Source: Humisphaera borealis (GTDB lineage: Bacteria > Planctomycetota > Phycisphaerae > Tepidisphaerales > Tepidisphaeraceae). From it: DNA of 64,000 nt. Below, in pieces: positions 42,373-51,710 of the stretch. Location: the NCBI RefSeq assembly GCF_015169395.1, contig NZ_CP063458.1:992001-1056000 (forward strand), read 5' to 3'. Positions within the stretch are counted from its first letter, which is position 1. Each line of letters begins with the position of its first letter. The notes below the pieces were generated by a model. It saw only the letters and a program-made list of their open reading frames with translations. It did not search any database and had not been told where the DNA came from. The translations under genes were made by a program, and so were the position numbers.

Positions 42373-43419
42373 ATGCAACCCATCCCCCTCCGAACCACCG
42401 TCATTGGCTCCTACCCCTTCCCCTCCTGGCTCGAGTTCGCCGCCGCGCATCTCGATCGCTTCGGCCCGGCCGACGTGGCCGAGCTTCAAGATGATGCCAC
42501 CGTGGTCGCGATGACCGACCAGATCATGTCGGGGCTGGATGTCATTACTGACGGCGAGCAGTCGCGGCTGGACTTTAATCTTTCGTTCTATGGCTTCATC
42601 GAAGGGATCGATCTGGAGGCAGCTCCGCCCCGCCGTTTCGGGCCGCCGGCCCATGACCAGCGGGGCAAGCACAAGGTGGTCGGGGAGCTTCAAGCGCCAC
42701 GAGGACTGGGAGCGGTCGAGGAGTTCAAGCGGCTGCAGCGGCTGTCGCCCCCTCCCGAGGCGAAGGGACCGACGCTCAAGGCGAGTGTGCCGGGGCCCTA
42801 TACGCTCGCCGGCAGGCTGTTGCCCAACGCCCAGTACAGGGATCGATGGGCACTCACCGAGGCGCTGCTGCCGCTGGTTCGTAAAGAGCTGGAAGATCTC
42901 GTCGCCGCCGGCTGCAGGGAGCTGACCGTCGATGAACCCTCGATGAGTTGCTACGCCCACAAGGAAGACCCGAAGCGGTTTGTCGAGATATTCAATCGCA
43001 CGGTCGAGCCGATCGTCGGCAAGTGCCGCTTGAGCACGCACCTTTGTTTCGGAAACTATAAGGCACGCGCCGTCGGGCCTCGACGGTACGCACCGATGTT
43101 CCCCGCGTTTCTCGACATGTCGCTCGACGAGATTCATGTCGAGATGGCGAGTCGCGAATTCGCGGAGATCGAAATCATCGCCCAGATCGCCAGGCGGCGG
43201 GACGTGGCCGTGGGGATCATCGACGTCAAAAGCTACTACATCGAAACGCCCGCCGATGTCGCGGACCGGGTACGACTTTGCCTGAAGCACGCGCCTGCGG
43301 ACCGCCTGTCATTCGCCCCGGATTGCGGCCTGTCGCAGACGGCGCGCTGGGCGGCGAAGCAGAAGCTGGTCAACATGGTGGCTGGCGTAGGGCGGGTACG
43401 GAAGGAACTGGGCTTGTAG
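42373..43419 (+). CDS. Cobalamin-independent methionine synthase (MetE C-terminal) family protein
   Basis: A 348-residue protein covering only the catalytic half of MetE; full-length enzymes have about 750 residues. VIGSYPFP, the internal DGEQSRLDF, VPGPYTLA, ELTVDEPSM and the zinc ligands THLCFGN (His, Cys) and PDCGL (Cys) are visible. Short MetE-like proteins of this type transfer a methyl group from unknown donors, often corrinoid or methylated compounds, or synthesise methionine. The site AGAAGGA precedes the ATG. It lies between the SIS and RuvB genes with no metabolic link visible. Confidence 0.88.
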   Translation: MQPIPLRTTVIGSYPFPSWLEFAAAHLDRFGPADVAELQDDATVVAMTDQIMSGLDVITDGEQSRLDFNLSFYGFIEGIDLEAAPPRRFGPPAHDQRGKHKVVGELQAPRGLGAVEEFKRLQRLSPPPEAKGPTLKASVPGPYTLAGRLLPNAQYRDRWALTEALLPLVRKELEDLVAAGCRELTVDEPSMSCYAHKEDPKRFVEIFNRTVEPIVGKCRLSTHLCFGNYKARAVGPRRYAPMFPAFLDMSLDEIHVEMASREFAEIEIIAQIARRRDVAVGIIDVKSYYIETPADVADRVRLCLKHAPADRLSFAPDCGLSQTARWAAKQKLVNMVAGVGRVRKELGL

Positions 43420-43499
43420 GGGCCGCAATGCGAGCCGCACGTTCGCGGTTTGTCAGGATAAGTCCTTGTCGTCCTTCCAGCGATCGCTAAAACATCTTT

Positions 43500-44558
43500 A
43501 TGGCACGCGATCGCATCGTAGGCGTCGGCTCGACGGGCGAAGAGGAAGAGCGCCTCAACTTCGCGCTTCGCCCGCAAAACTTCGCACAGTACGTCGGGCA
43601 GGAATCGCTGATCCGCAAACTGCGGATCGCCGTCGAAGCCGCCAAGAGCCGTAAGGAGCCGGTCGATCACGTGCTGCTGCACGGCCCGCCGGGGCTGGGC
43701 AAGACAACGCTCGCGCACGTGGTCGCCAACGAAGTCGGCGCCCAAGTCCATGTCACCAATGGGCCGGCCCTGACCAAAGGTGCCGATCTGGTCGGCATCC
43801 TCACTAAGCTCTCTTTCGGCGACGTGCTGTTCATTGACGAAATCCACCGCCTGTCGGCGGTCGTCGAAGAGTACCTTTATCCAGCGATGGAGGACTTTCG
43901 GGTCGATATCACCATCGATCAGGGCGCGCATGCCCGCACGATGACCATCCCGATTCAGCCGTTCACCCTGATCGGCGCGACGACGCGTCTGGGCCTTCTC
44001 ACCGGTCCGATGCGCGGCCGGTTCGGCATCAGCGAGCATCTCGATTTTTACGCGCCCGAAGCGCTTCACGAAATCCTCAAAGCCAACGCCCGGCAGTTGA
44101 AGACCGTCGCCGACGACAAGGCGCTGTGGGAGTTGGCCCGCCGAAGCCGCGGAACGCCACGTGTCGCCAATCGCCTTCTTCGGCGGACCCGCGATTACGC
44201 CACCGTGGAGGGCGACGGCAAGATCAATCTAGAAAGTACCAAGCTCGCCCTCGAACTGGCGGCGATCGACGACCGCGGCTTGGACGAACAGGATCGCGTA
44301 TTCATGAAGACCATGATTGACGTCTACGACGGCGGTCCGGTCGGGATTGAAGCGATCGCCGCCACCATGGGCGAAGAGCGGGACACGCTGGAAGATGTCA
44401 TTGAGCCGTACCTGCTGCAGAACGCGTTCATCACCCGAACGCGTCAGGGCCGCCGGGCAACAAAACTGGCCTACGAACACCTGAAGCTGAAGTGGCGTCC
44501 GCCAAAAGATGAAAACGGCGGTCAGCCTACGTTCTTTGATGGCGATGCAAACTCGTGA
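43500..44558 (+). CDS. ruvB: Holliday junction branch migration helicase RuvB
   Basis: A 352-residue AAA+ ATPase. Walker A HGPPGLGKTT lies at 61-70, Walker B FIDEIHRLS at about 113-121, sensor 1 LIGATTRLG at about 158-166, followed by TGPMRGRFGI, and the winged-helix C-terminal domain with GPVGIEAIAATMGEE and TRQGRRAT. It forms hexameric motors with RuvA on four-way junctions. RuvA is coded about 19 kb away at 62670 on the other strand. No ruvC gene was seen nearby. No Shine-Dalgarno is visible before the ATG. Confidence 0.98.
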   Translation: MARDRIVGVGSTGEEEERLNFALRPQNFAQYVGQESLIRKLRIAVEAAKSRKEPVDHVLLHGPPGLGKTTLAHVVANEVGAQVHVTNGPALTKGADLVGILTKLSFGDVLFIDEIHRLSAVVEEYLYPAMEDFRVDITIDQGAHARTMTIPIQPFTLIGATTRLGLLTGPMRGRFGISEHLDFYAPEALHEILKANARQLKTVADDKALWELARRSRGTPRVANRLLRRTRDYATVEGDGKINLESTKLALELAAIDDRGLDEQDRVFMKTMIDVYDGGPVGIEAIAATMGEERDTLEDVIEPYLLQNAFITRTRQGRRATKLAYEHLKLKWRPPKDENGGQPTFFDGDANS

Positions 44559-44573
44559 ATCAGGAGGGATCCC

Positions 44574-45005
44574 ATGTCGAACGTATCCGCCGGTCCTTCG
44601 ACCATCATTCCCTGCCTGCGTTACCGAAAAGCACCAGCCGCGATCGACTGGCTCTGCCAGGTCTTTGGCTTTCAGAAGCAGGCGGTCTACGGCGACGGTG
44701 AGATCGTCCATCATGCCCAACTCACGCTCGGCGGCGGCATGGTCATGCTGGGATCGGTGATCGAATCGGAATGGGGGAAGCTGATGAAGCAACCCGACGA
44801 GATCGGCGGGTTCGAAACCCAGGCCGTGTCCCTCGTCGTCTCCGACGCCGACGCGGTATATCAGCGGGCAACGCAGGCCGGCGCGGCGATTGTCATCGAC
44901 ATCAGAGACGAGTCCTACGGCGGTCGCAGCTTTACGTGCCGTGACTTGGAAGGACACGTCTGGAATGTCGGAACCTATAATCCGTGGAAGGTTTCCGCGG
45001 GCTGA
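44574..45005 (+). CDS. VOC family (glyoxalase/bleomycin resistance-like) protein
   Basis: A 143-residue protein with AGGAGG directly before the ATG and only 15 bases after ruvB. IIPCLRYRKAPAAIDWLCQV, GGMVMLGS, VSLVVSDADAVYQRATQAGA and FTCRDLEGHVWNVGTY mark a VOC domain of the PhnB/ectoine-like type. It probably binds a metal with His and Glu. The substrate is unknown. It could be cotranscribed with ruvB, or may have its own promoter. It converges with the TIM-barrel gene. Confidence 0.9.
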   Translation: MSNVSAGPSTIIPCLRYRKAPAAIDWLCQVFGFQKQAVYGDGEIVHHAQLTLGGGMVMLGSVIESEWGKLMKQPDEIGGFETQAVSLVVSDADAVYQRATQAGAAIVIDIRDESYGGRSFTCRDLEGHVWNVGTYNPWKVSAG

Positions 45006-45065
45006 CACTGTTAGGGGCGGCAGCACCAACATTGGTGCAGAGCTTGCCGGCGCGTGCCACCATTG

Positions 45066-45977
45066 CTAGCCCGGCAGCTTGTCGAACAGTTCGAAGGCGA
45101 CGACCGCGGCCCGAGTGCGGTCGGGGAGTTCCGTGGGATCAATGGTCATCGCACCGTGGTATCCGGAAGCTTCCAGGCGGGCGAGCAGTTCGGGCCAGCT
45201 CGTGTCACCCTGTCCGACGATGGCCGGCCGGGTGCGACCGCCTGAACCGCCGACGGCGTCGCGGACGCGGACGTGTCGAATCAGTTCTCCCAGGCGACTG
45301 AAGACCTCATCGGGTTCCCATTCATCCCGAAGGAGCGCGACCGGGTCAAGATCGATCCCGAACCAGGGGCAGCTCGCCGCCTTAAGGGCCCGTTCTAATG
45401 CCGCGTAGGACGACAGATCGCATCGCAATGCGAGGGTAACGCCGGTGCGATCGGCCATCCGGCCGAGCTCGACGAGAGCGGCGTCAACTTGGGAGAAGAA
45501 CGCCGAATCGGTGGTCGCCGGCGGTGCTTCGCGTTTCTCGATCGCGGCCAGTTCGCTCGCGGTCGGGAGCAGGATCAGCCCCGCCATCCCGGGTTCGACC
45601 TTGGGCGCGGGCTTGGCCGCTCGTTCGGGTTGCGGAAGCGGGCCGAGATCGACCGTCAGCAGGCCGGCGGTCAGACCGCGGGCCACCTGCATCGCGTCGG
45701 CCAGGCGCTTGAGCAGCCGATCGACATCCGCGCCGGGGCCAAAGCCCTTTGGCCCCAGATCGGCCGAGATCGCGACGAGCTGCTGTTCGTGCGTCGCCAG
45801 CAGTTGGCGGACATCGCGCAGGCCCGTTCCGGAAAGCTGGGTCAGGTCGACACTGCCAAAAACCAGCGGGAGTTGCAGGCCGGTAAAGCCGAGTTGGCGG
45901 GCGACCTTGGGAGCCAGCCGAAGATCGTTGGCGATGGCGGTAGCGACGACGGACAGGGTTCGAGTGCTTGCAGACAT
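45066..45977 (-). CDS. Sugar phosphate isomerase/epimerase family protein
   Basis: A 303-residue TIM-barrel protein of the xylose isomerase-like (AP_endonuc_2) family. The start is at MSASTRTLSVVATAIAND (45977). Barrel strands and loops are seen: LGFTGLQLPLVFG, GLLTVDLGPLPQ, LALRCDLSSY, WFGIDLDPVAL, IRHVRVRDAVGG and GYHGAMTIDPTEL. Metal-ligand positions are partly lost compared with typical members (GTDLDHG is DLDPVA). A catalytic role is possible but a degenerate, non-enzymatic one cannot be excluded. A second family member lies at 61657. Confidence 0.8.
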   Translation of the reverse strand: MSASTRTLSVVATAIANDLRLAPKVARQLGFTGLQLPLVFGSVDLTQLSGTGLRDVRQLLATHEQQLVAISADLGPKGFGPGADVDRLLKRLADAMQVARGLTAGLLTVDLGPLPQPERAAKPAPKVEPGMAGLILLPTASELAAIEKREAPPATTDSAFFSQVDAALVELGRMADRTGVTLALRCDLSSYAALERALKAASCPWFGIDLDPVALLRDEWEPDEVFSRLGELIRHVRVRDAVGGSGGRTRPAIVGQGDTSWPELLARLEASGYHGAMTIDPTELPDRTRAAVVAFELFDKLPG

Positions 45978-46071
45978 CCTGCATAGTGTAGCGAAGCGCG
46001 TGTTCTGAATGTGAGTTCGGCGCGATACGATAACGTCCGACTGCTTCGCCGAACCGTCCAGGAGTGTACCG

Positions 46072-46416
46072 ATGTCCAAGCGTTTTATGATCGCCCAGCT
46101 CGATGAGATCAAGCCGGTCCCCTGCCCCTGCGGCCAGGCCCGCCGAGCGTTCGCCGAGGAAGGCAACACGCTGGCCACCATGCACCTGACCGACATCTGG
46201 GCCGACGCCAAGACGCATTACCACAAGAAGATGACCGAGATTTACCTGGTGCTGGAAGGCACCGGCGAGATCGAGCTCGACGGCGAGCGTTACCCTGTGA
46301 AACCGATGACCGCGATCTTCATCCGCCCCGGTTGCCGTCACCGGGCGATCGGGAATATCAAGATCGTGAACGTACCGATCCCGGCGTTCGATGTGGAAGA
46401 TGAGTATTTCGATTGA
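46072..46416 (+). CDS. Cupin domain protein
   Basis: A 114-residue single cupin. Motif 1 is HYHKKMTEIYLVLEGTGEIE, with His, His, Glu as metal ligands; motif 2 is AIFIRPGCRHRAIGN. The first 35 residues include CPCG, unusual in simple cupins. No signal peptide. It could be a sugar isomerase-type or regulatory cupin. It is divergent from the TIM-barrel gene (about 95 bases between starts) and convergent with valS. Confidence 0.9.
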   Translation: MSKRFMIAQLDEIKPVPCPCGQARRAFAEEGNTLATMHLTDIWADAKTHYHKKMTEIYLVLEGTGEIELDGERYPVKPMTAIFIRPGCRHRAIGNIKIVNVPIPAFDVEDEYFD

Positions 46417-46422
46417 TTGGTT

Positions 46423-46450
46423 CCCTCTCCCCTGTACGAGGGGGAGAGGG
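46423..46450. repeat. CTCTCCC-type hairpin between the cupin gene and valS
   Basis: Arms ccctctcccc and gggggagaggg around tgtacga, the same unit as at 26624 and 27924. Lying between convergent genes, it may act as a two-way terminator. Confidence 0.6.
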
Positions 46451-46457
46451 AGTGAAA

Positions 46458-49400
46458 TCAGCCGAGCCTCTCCAGCTCCGCCTTCATGGCCGCCATCTGG
46501 TCCTTGGTCTGCTGAACAAGTTTCGGCGGCGCCTTGGCCAGGTACTGTTCGTTCGACAGCCGCCCTTCCATGCCGGCGATCAGCTTGGTGAGCTCTTCCC
46601 GCCGCTTTTCGATGCGCACCTTTTCAGCCGCCTCATCGACCAGGCCCTCGACATAGATCTCACACCCCGCCGAAAGCAGCTTGGCTGCGCCGGCGGGCGG
46701 TTGAACGTCGGGGCCGACTTCCTTCAGCGTGCAGAGGGACAGGCCTTCTATCACCTCGCGGTTCATCTCGACGGACCGTGCCCGTTCGGACGGGCAGTTG
46801 ATGCTGACGGCGACCACCTGCTTGGGGTTTACCTGCCGCTCGTTGCGGATCTGCCGGATGCCGGTGATCAGTTCCTGGACCTTCGGGAAAATGTGCTCGG
46901 CGGCTTCCGAGACGTCGCCAACTTTCGGCCAGGCCGCCGTCACGAGCCGGGGGCTCGGCGGGCAGTCGATCCTGCCGGGCAAGCCACGCTGCGGGCGGAC
47001 CTCGTTCAGTTTCCACCAGATCGTCTCGGTGATGAACGGAATCGCCGGGTGCATGAGACGCAATGAGCCGTCGAGCAGCGACGCGAGGATGTTCGCCGTC
47101 TGCGGCGCGCGGGCGGAATCCCTCATCGCCGGCTTGATTGCTTCCAGGTACCAGTCGCATAAATCCCGCCAGAAGAAGTCGTAGAGACTCTTGGCGTAGA
47201 CGTCGAACCGGTAGTCGGCGATCGCCTGGTTGCATTCGGCAACGGTCCGGTTGAACCGGCTGACGATCCAGCGGTCGGTCATGGACCATTTGCTCTCATC
47301 GACGCCCGTCGGGTCCGCCAGGGTGGACCCAATTGCCTCCAGACTTCCCAGCGCGTACCGAGCCGCGTTCCAGATCTTGTTGCAGAAGTTCCGACCGAGG
47401 TCGAACTTGCTGCTCGTGTTCTTCGCCACCGGCATGTCGGCGGTGGGCTTGGCCTGGCCGCTGGCGTAACCGTAGCTGCTGACGATCTTCTTCTTGGGGT
47501 CGCTCGGGCAAGATTGAATCGGTGCGGCGACCTTGTATCCGCCGCTGATGGTCGTCATCTGCGGCTTGAAGGTTTCGCCGGTGTGCGGGCAGACCAGGTC
47601 CACGGGCATCCGCAGGTCCTGCGTATGCGTGGTCATCGCGGCGAGCGTGTAACGCATCGCATCCGCGCCGTGGGACTGGATGATGTCCAAAGGATCGACG
47701 CCGTTGCCCAGCGTCTTGGACATCTTCTGGCCTTCGCCGTCCTGGATCATGGCGTGGATGAAGACGTCCGTGAACGGCAGGCAGTCGCGCAGATAAAGGT
47801 TAAACATCACCATCCGGCTGACCCAGAGCGTGATGATTTCGCGTGCCGTCGTCAGCACGTTCGACGGGTTCCACTTGGCCAGTTCAGCCGTCTCGGTCGG
47901 CCAGTTGAGCGTGGACAGCGGCCAGAGGCCGGAGCTGAACCAGGTGTCGAGGACGTCGGGGTCCTGGGTGTAGCCGAGCTGGTTGAGGAGTTCCAGCGCC
48001 GGGCGGTCGTCTTCCTCGCGGACGCAGATGAAACTGTGCTGAAGATCGATCGGTGCCAGTTCGTTGGTTCGGTCGGCATGGCGAATCGCCACGCGGCCGT
48101 CGTTCTTCAGGCGGATCAGTTGCTCGATGAGGCCTGAGAGCTGCTCGTCGGTCTTGCTGTCGACGGCGTCGTGATTCGTGAATCCCCAGACCGGGATGCG
48201 ATGCCCCCACCAGAGCTGCCGGCTGATGCACCAGTCGCGGATGTTCTCGTGCCAGGTCTGGAAGGTCTTTGCATACCGCGCGGGATAGAAGCGGAGCGTT
48301 CCGTCCGCTTTGGGCGACGATTCTCGCTGCTCGAACTGCTCCGGCGCCATCGCCCGGAGCGCTGCACCCGCCAACCGGTCATCCGTCACCTTGCAGTACC
48401 ACTGATCGCTCAGGTACGGCTCGATCGGCACGTGGCTGCGGTAGCTGTGGCCGACCGCGTGCTTGTAGGGCTTCATCTCTTCCAGCAGGCCCTGCTCCTT
48501 GAACCATTTGACGATGAGCTTGCGGGCCTCTTCGCGGCTCTTGCCGAGAACGAAGCCGGCTTCGCCGACGTCGGTCCAGCCGTGCTTGTCGGAGATGCTG
48601 GCATCCGGCGCCATCACGTTGATGACGGCCAGATTGTGCCGCCGGCCGATCTCGTAGTCGTTGGGATCATGGGCCGGCGTAACCTTCAGGAAGCCGGTGG
48701 CGAACTGCGCCTTGGAGTCTTCCGGATCGCCGCCGTGGGCGACCGACAAGACGACATAGTCGTCTTCCACGATGGGGATAATGCGATTGACGATCGGGAG
48801 TTTGATGAACTTGCCGCGCAGCGAAGCGGCTCGCGGGTCCTTCGGATTGATCGCGACGGCGGTATCGCCGAGCATGGTCTCGGGGCGGGTCGTGGCGACA
48901 ACCACATACGTAGGGTCCGCCTTGGCGGACGCGTCGGCTGACACGTTGGTGTTGGCGTCGGAAGCGTTGTCGCCGTTCGCCGCGTCCGCCAAGGCGGACC
49001 CTACAGAGGCGCCTTCTGCGTCCACGAGAGGATAACGCAGGTAATAGAACTGCCCGTCGACATCCTCCATCTCGACTTCGTCGTCGGCGAGCGCGGTTTG
49101 GGTGACCGGGTCCCAGTTCACCAGGCGTTTGCCGCGGTAGATCAGGCCGTCTTTGAACAGCCGGTAGAACGCTTCGCGGACTGCCTTAGCGCGTGGCGGA
49201 TCCATGGTGAACGCCTGGCGTTCCCAGTCGCAGGAACAGCCCATCGCCTTTAGCTGATCGGTGATCTTGAGTTCGTATTCATCTTTCCACGCCTGGACTT
49301 TCGTGAGGAACTGCTCGCGGCCGGGACCGCCTTCGGCTTCCATCCGCTTGAAGTCCTTGAGCGCGGGCTGGCCTTCGGCCTGGAGCCGGCGGTCGACGAT

Positions 49401-49676
49401 CGTCTGCGTGGCGATGCCGGCGTGGTCGGTGCCGGGCAGCCAACAGGTGTTGTCGCCGGCCATGCGGTGGTAACGGGTCAGGATGTCCTGGATCGTGTTG
49501 TTCAGCGCGTGGCCGAGGTGCAGCGCAGCAGTCACGTTGGGCGGCGGAATGACGATCGCATATGGGTTGCCCGGGTTGGCCGGCTCGGCATGGAAGCAGC
49601 CTTCCTTCAGCCAGACGGCGTAAGCTTCGGACTCGACGGCGGAAGGCTCGTACGTCTTGGAAAGTTCGGTTGGCAT
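46458..49676 (-). CDS. valS: Valyl-tRNA synthetase with an in-frame repeat insertion
   Basis: A 1072-residue class I synthetase, start at MPTELSKTYEP (49676). It has the HIGH-like motif PPNVTAALHLGHAL, a KMSKS motif (GQKMSKTLGNGVDP), LPGTDHAGIATQ, the anticodon domain and a C-terminal coiled-coil (about 1005-1072, RIEKRREELTKLIAGMEGRL). Two insertions are noted. The first, about 32 residues near 220-252 (VGSALADAANGDNAS, then SAKADPT), is encoded by REPIN element C. The second, about 60 residues near 720-780 with CPHTGETFKP and CPSDPKKK, resembles an insertion known in planctomycete ValS. It charges tRNA-Val. Confidence 0.97.
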   Translation of the reverse strand: MPTELSKTYEPSAVESEAYAVWLKEGCFHAEPANPGNPYAIVIPPPNVTAALHLGHALNNTIQDILTRYHRMAGDNTCWLPGTDHAGIATQTIVDRRLQAEGQPALKDFKRMEAEGGPGREQFLTKVQAWKDEYELKITDQLKAMGCSCDWERQAFTMDPPRAKAVREAFYRLFKDGLIYRGKRLVNWDPVTQTALADDEVEMEDVDGQFYYLRYPLVDAEGASVGSALADAANGDNASDANTNVSADASAKADPTYVVVATTRPETMLGDTAVAINPKDPRAASLRGKFIKLPIVNRIIPIVEDDYVVLSVAHGGDPEDSKAQFATGFLKVTPAHDPNDYEIGRRHNLAVINVMAPDASISDKHGWTDVGEAGFVLGKSREEARKLIVKWFKEQGLLEEMKPYKHAVGHSYRSHVPIEPYLSDQWYCKVTDDRLAGAALRAMAPEQFEQRESSPKADGTLRFYPARYAKTFQTWHENIRDWCISRQLWWGHRIPVWGFTNHDAVDSKTDEQLSGLIEQLIRLKNDGRVAIRHADRTNELAPIDLQHSFICVREEDDRPALELLNQLGYTQDPDVLDTWFSSGLWPLSTLNWPTETAELAKWNPSNVLTTAREIITLWVSRMVMFNLYLRDCLPFTDVFIHAMIQDGEGQKMSKTLGNGVDPLDIIQSHGADAMRYTLAAMTTHTQDLRMPVDLVCPHTGETFKPQMTTISGGYKVAAPIQSCPSDPKKKIVSSYGYASGQAKPTADMPVAKNTSSKFDLGRNFCNKIWNAARYALGSLEAIGSTLADPTGVDESKWSMTDRWIVSRFNRTVAECNQAIADYRFDVYAKSLYDFFWRDLCDWYLEAIKPAMRDSARAPQTANILASLLDGSLRLMHPAIPFITETIWWKLNEVRPQRGLPGRIDCPPSPRLVTAAWPKVGDVSEAAEHIFPKVQELITGIRQIRNERQVNPKQVVAVSINCPSERARSVEMNREVIEGLSLCTLKEVGPDVQPPAGAAKLLSAGCEIYVEGLVDEAAEKVRIEKRREELTKLIAGMEGRLSNEQYLAKAPPKLVQQTKDQMAAMKAELERLG
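48910..49004. repeat. REPIN-type element C inside valS
   Basis: Two perfect 24-base inverted arms, gtagggtccgccttggcgg... (48910-48933) and its complement ending cggaccctac (48981-49004). Each arm is a hairpin (gtccgcc-tt-ggcggac). The whole 95-base element is within the valS reading frame without any stop and is translated as about 32 residues. Same stem type as element D at 60590. Confidence 0.9.
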
Positions 49677-49811
49677 GGCGGCAGTGGGTCGCGGTTCTCG
49701 ACGAATGCAAAAATGCGAAACAGGCAATGAAAAAAGCAAAACGGCCTGACGCTACGGCGAATCGGGGAGTCTACGGCGGGGTCACAACGGGGGCAAACGC
49801 GTGGCCGTCGG

Positions 49812-50912
49812 CTAGGCGACGAGCCTGATCGGCTTGCCCGACCTTACGCCCACCGCCGACAGCAGCCGACGCCAAAGCTTGGCGCGGAGCTTCTTGGGAT
49901 TGTGGGGGACTTCGGGCGCAAAGCGGATGAAGCCTCCGGCCTTGGTGCGGTGGCCGCCGCCCTCGCCAAGGCGGGCGATGATCTTGTGCATCACATCCGC
50001 GGCGGATCGCTCTTTGGCCCGCGTGCGGAGACTCAGGACGACGCCGTTGTCGGTTTCGGCAGTGACCAGGGCCCACTCGGCCTGGTCGAACCGCAGCAGC
50101 ATGTCGGCCATGATCGCCGGTTGTTCCATCGACTCGATGTTGTCGAGATGGCTCATCAGGGCGTTGCCCTGAAACTCGGCGTTACCGAGCGCTTGTGCGT
50201 AGGCGCGGAAATAGGCCTGCGGGAGCGGCGTGAACCTCATCTGGTAGAGCTTCCGCGGATCGGCCGACAGCGTCAGGCTGGATAATGCGATGTTGTCGAG
50301 ATCACCCGGCGTACCGGCGGCACCGGCCAGGTCAGTCTCGATGGCGTAGAGCATCGCAGCCGCCAGGTCGGCGGGAATCGACTGCTCCAGATCCATGAAG
50401 TAACTGAAGATGATCGAGCAGGTCGCCCCCACTTCCGGACGGACATCCCAGAGGGGTAGCTTTGATTTCCGACCGCGGCCACGGTGATGATCAATCACCA
50501 CCGTGGGAAGCAATCCTGGCGGCAGCGGACTTGATGAAAACTGCGGCTGCGTATCGACCATCACAATGGCATCAAACGATGCAGGGTCGATCTCTTCCCA
50601 GTTCTTGAGCTTCCCATTGGCGACGCGGAGGAAGGCGTCATTGATGCCGCCGCCGATCCGCCCCTTGGCGGCCAGGGTGATCGAGGGCCGGTCCTGCGTC
50701 ATTCCGAGGCATTTGGACAGCAGGTACGCGAGCGCGACTGCCGAGCCCAAGGCGTCGGGGTCGGGGTGGATATGCGTTGTGACGAGGATATTCCTTCGCG
50801 TGGCCAGCACACGGAGGAACTTGCCGGCGCGGGGCCGCGCGCGGCTTCGGCGTTCTGCCGCCGAAGCCGACCCGGCCAGGGTCTGCACGCATGAATCCAC
50901 AAACGCCGTCAT
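49812..50912 (-). CDS. DHH family phosphoesterase (NrnA/RecJ-like)
   Basis: A 366-residue protein. The DHH domain has HIHPDPDALGSAVALAYLL (metal ligands), IVMVDTQPQ and the family DHH in VIDHHRGRG. The DHHA1 domain ends with GGHRTKAGGFI near residue 330. It resembles oligoribonuclease/pAp phosphatase (NrnA) more than RecJ in length. It hydrolyses short nucleic acids or phosphoadenosine compounds in the cytoplasm. An Ala/Arg-rich tract of about 25 residues precedes the core. Adjacent genes are not related. Confidence 0.88.
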   Translation of the reverse strand: MTAFVDSCVQTLAGSASAAERRSRARPRAGKFLRVLATRRNILVTTHIHPDPDALGSAVALAYLLSKCLGMTQDRPSITLAAKGRIGGGINDAFLRVANGKLKNWEEIDPASFDAIVMVDTQPQFSSSPLPPGLLPTVVIDHHRGRGRKSKLPLWDVRPEVGATCSIIFSYFMDLEQSIPADLAAAMLYAIETDLAGAAGTPGDLDNIALSSLTLSADPRKLYQMRFTPLPQAYFRAYAQALGNAEFQGNALMSHLDNIESMEQPAIMADMLLRFDQAEWALVTAETDNGVVLSLRTRAKERSAADVMHKIIARLGEGGGHRTKAGGFIRFAPEVPHNPKKLRAKLWRRLLSAVGVRSGKPIRLVA

Positions 50913-51207
50913 CGTTCCCTATCTTAGGCCCGCGCGCAACCGATCTGACGACCGGCAGTCCGCCGATGCAGGAATCGGCAAGAAGTCAGGGTGGCGTGAG
51001 GCAAGGGTTTGGACGCCGATAATGACGGGGAGCAGAAACCAGAAGCACCTTACGTTGCGCGTTGTTTACGGACGACGAGCGCCAGTTTCGGCCACGCTTC
51101 GGGAAATCCGTCGCCGCTCCCGATTCGACAAGGATCGACGAGCGAGTCTTTGCTTTCAATTGACGGCTCGTCTACGGCATAATGACGAGGCATGAGGTGC
51201 ACGAAAC

Positions 51208-51615
51208 ATGGCTGACACGAACGACACACCAGAGGGTGGGACCAGCAAGTCGACCGAAGGCGGCGAACCGGCAGGAGGAGGTTCGGGCACAGCGACGAAA
51301 GTTCGACCTCGTCCCAAGAATAAATCGACCACCAAGCAACTACCGCCGTGGAACGTCATCCTGCTGGACGATGACGATCACAGTTACGACTACGTTATCG
51401 AGATGCTGGGCAAGGTCTGCGCTCACCCAGTGGAGCGAGCCATGCAGATGGCCAAAGAGGTTGACAGCACCGGCCGGGTCATTGTGCTGACCACTCACAA
51501 GGAACGGGCCGAACTGAAACGGGACCAGATCCTGTCTTACGGCCCGGACCAGCGGATCGCCCGCAGCAGCCAGAGCATGAAGGCCGTCATCGAACCGGCT
51601 GAAGATGCCGGTTGA
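51208..51615 (+). CDS. clpS: ATP-dependent Clp protease adaptor ClpS
   Basis: A 135-residue protein; the ClpS core is preceded by a long acidic, Gly/Ser-rich N-terminal extension (about 40 residues). PPWNVILLDDDDHSYDYVIEML is the classical ClpS N-degron pocket region with its Asp-Asp-Asp and Asn contacts; MAKEVDSTGRVIVLTTHKER and ELKRDQILSYGPD complete the fold. It brings N-end-rule substrates to ClpAP. No clpA is in the window. It lies 95 bases before the RluA-type gene on the same strand. Confidence 0.95.
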   Translation: MADTNDTPEGGTSKSTEGGEPAGGGSGTATKVRPRPKNKSTTKQLPPWNVILLDDDDHSYDYVIEMLGKVCAHPVERAMQMAKEVDSTGRVIVLTTHKERAELKRDQILSYGPDQRIARSSQSMKAVIEPAEDAG

Positions 51616-51710
51616 TGGGGTGACGAAGTGGTATGGTGACGTCGCGATCGCGGCGCACACGCACCAGGACGTCCCGCCACAACTCCAGCGAGTCAATACC
51701 CGACCCCGAA

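Noticed and set aside
43386-43425. GTAGGGCGGG and GTAGGGG near the MetE-like gene end as further REP ends
   Set aside because: No adjacent hairpin and no inverted partner; probably chance in GC-rich sequence.
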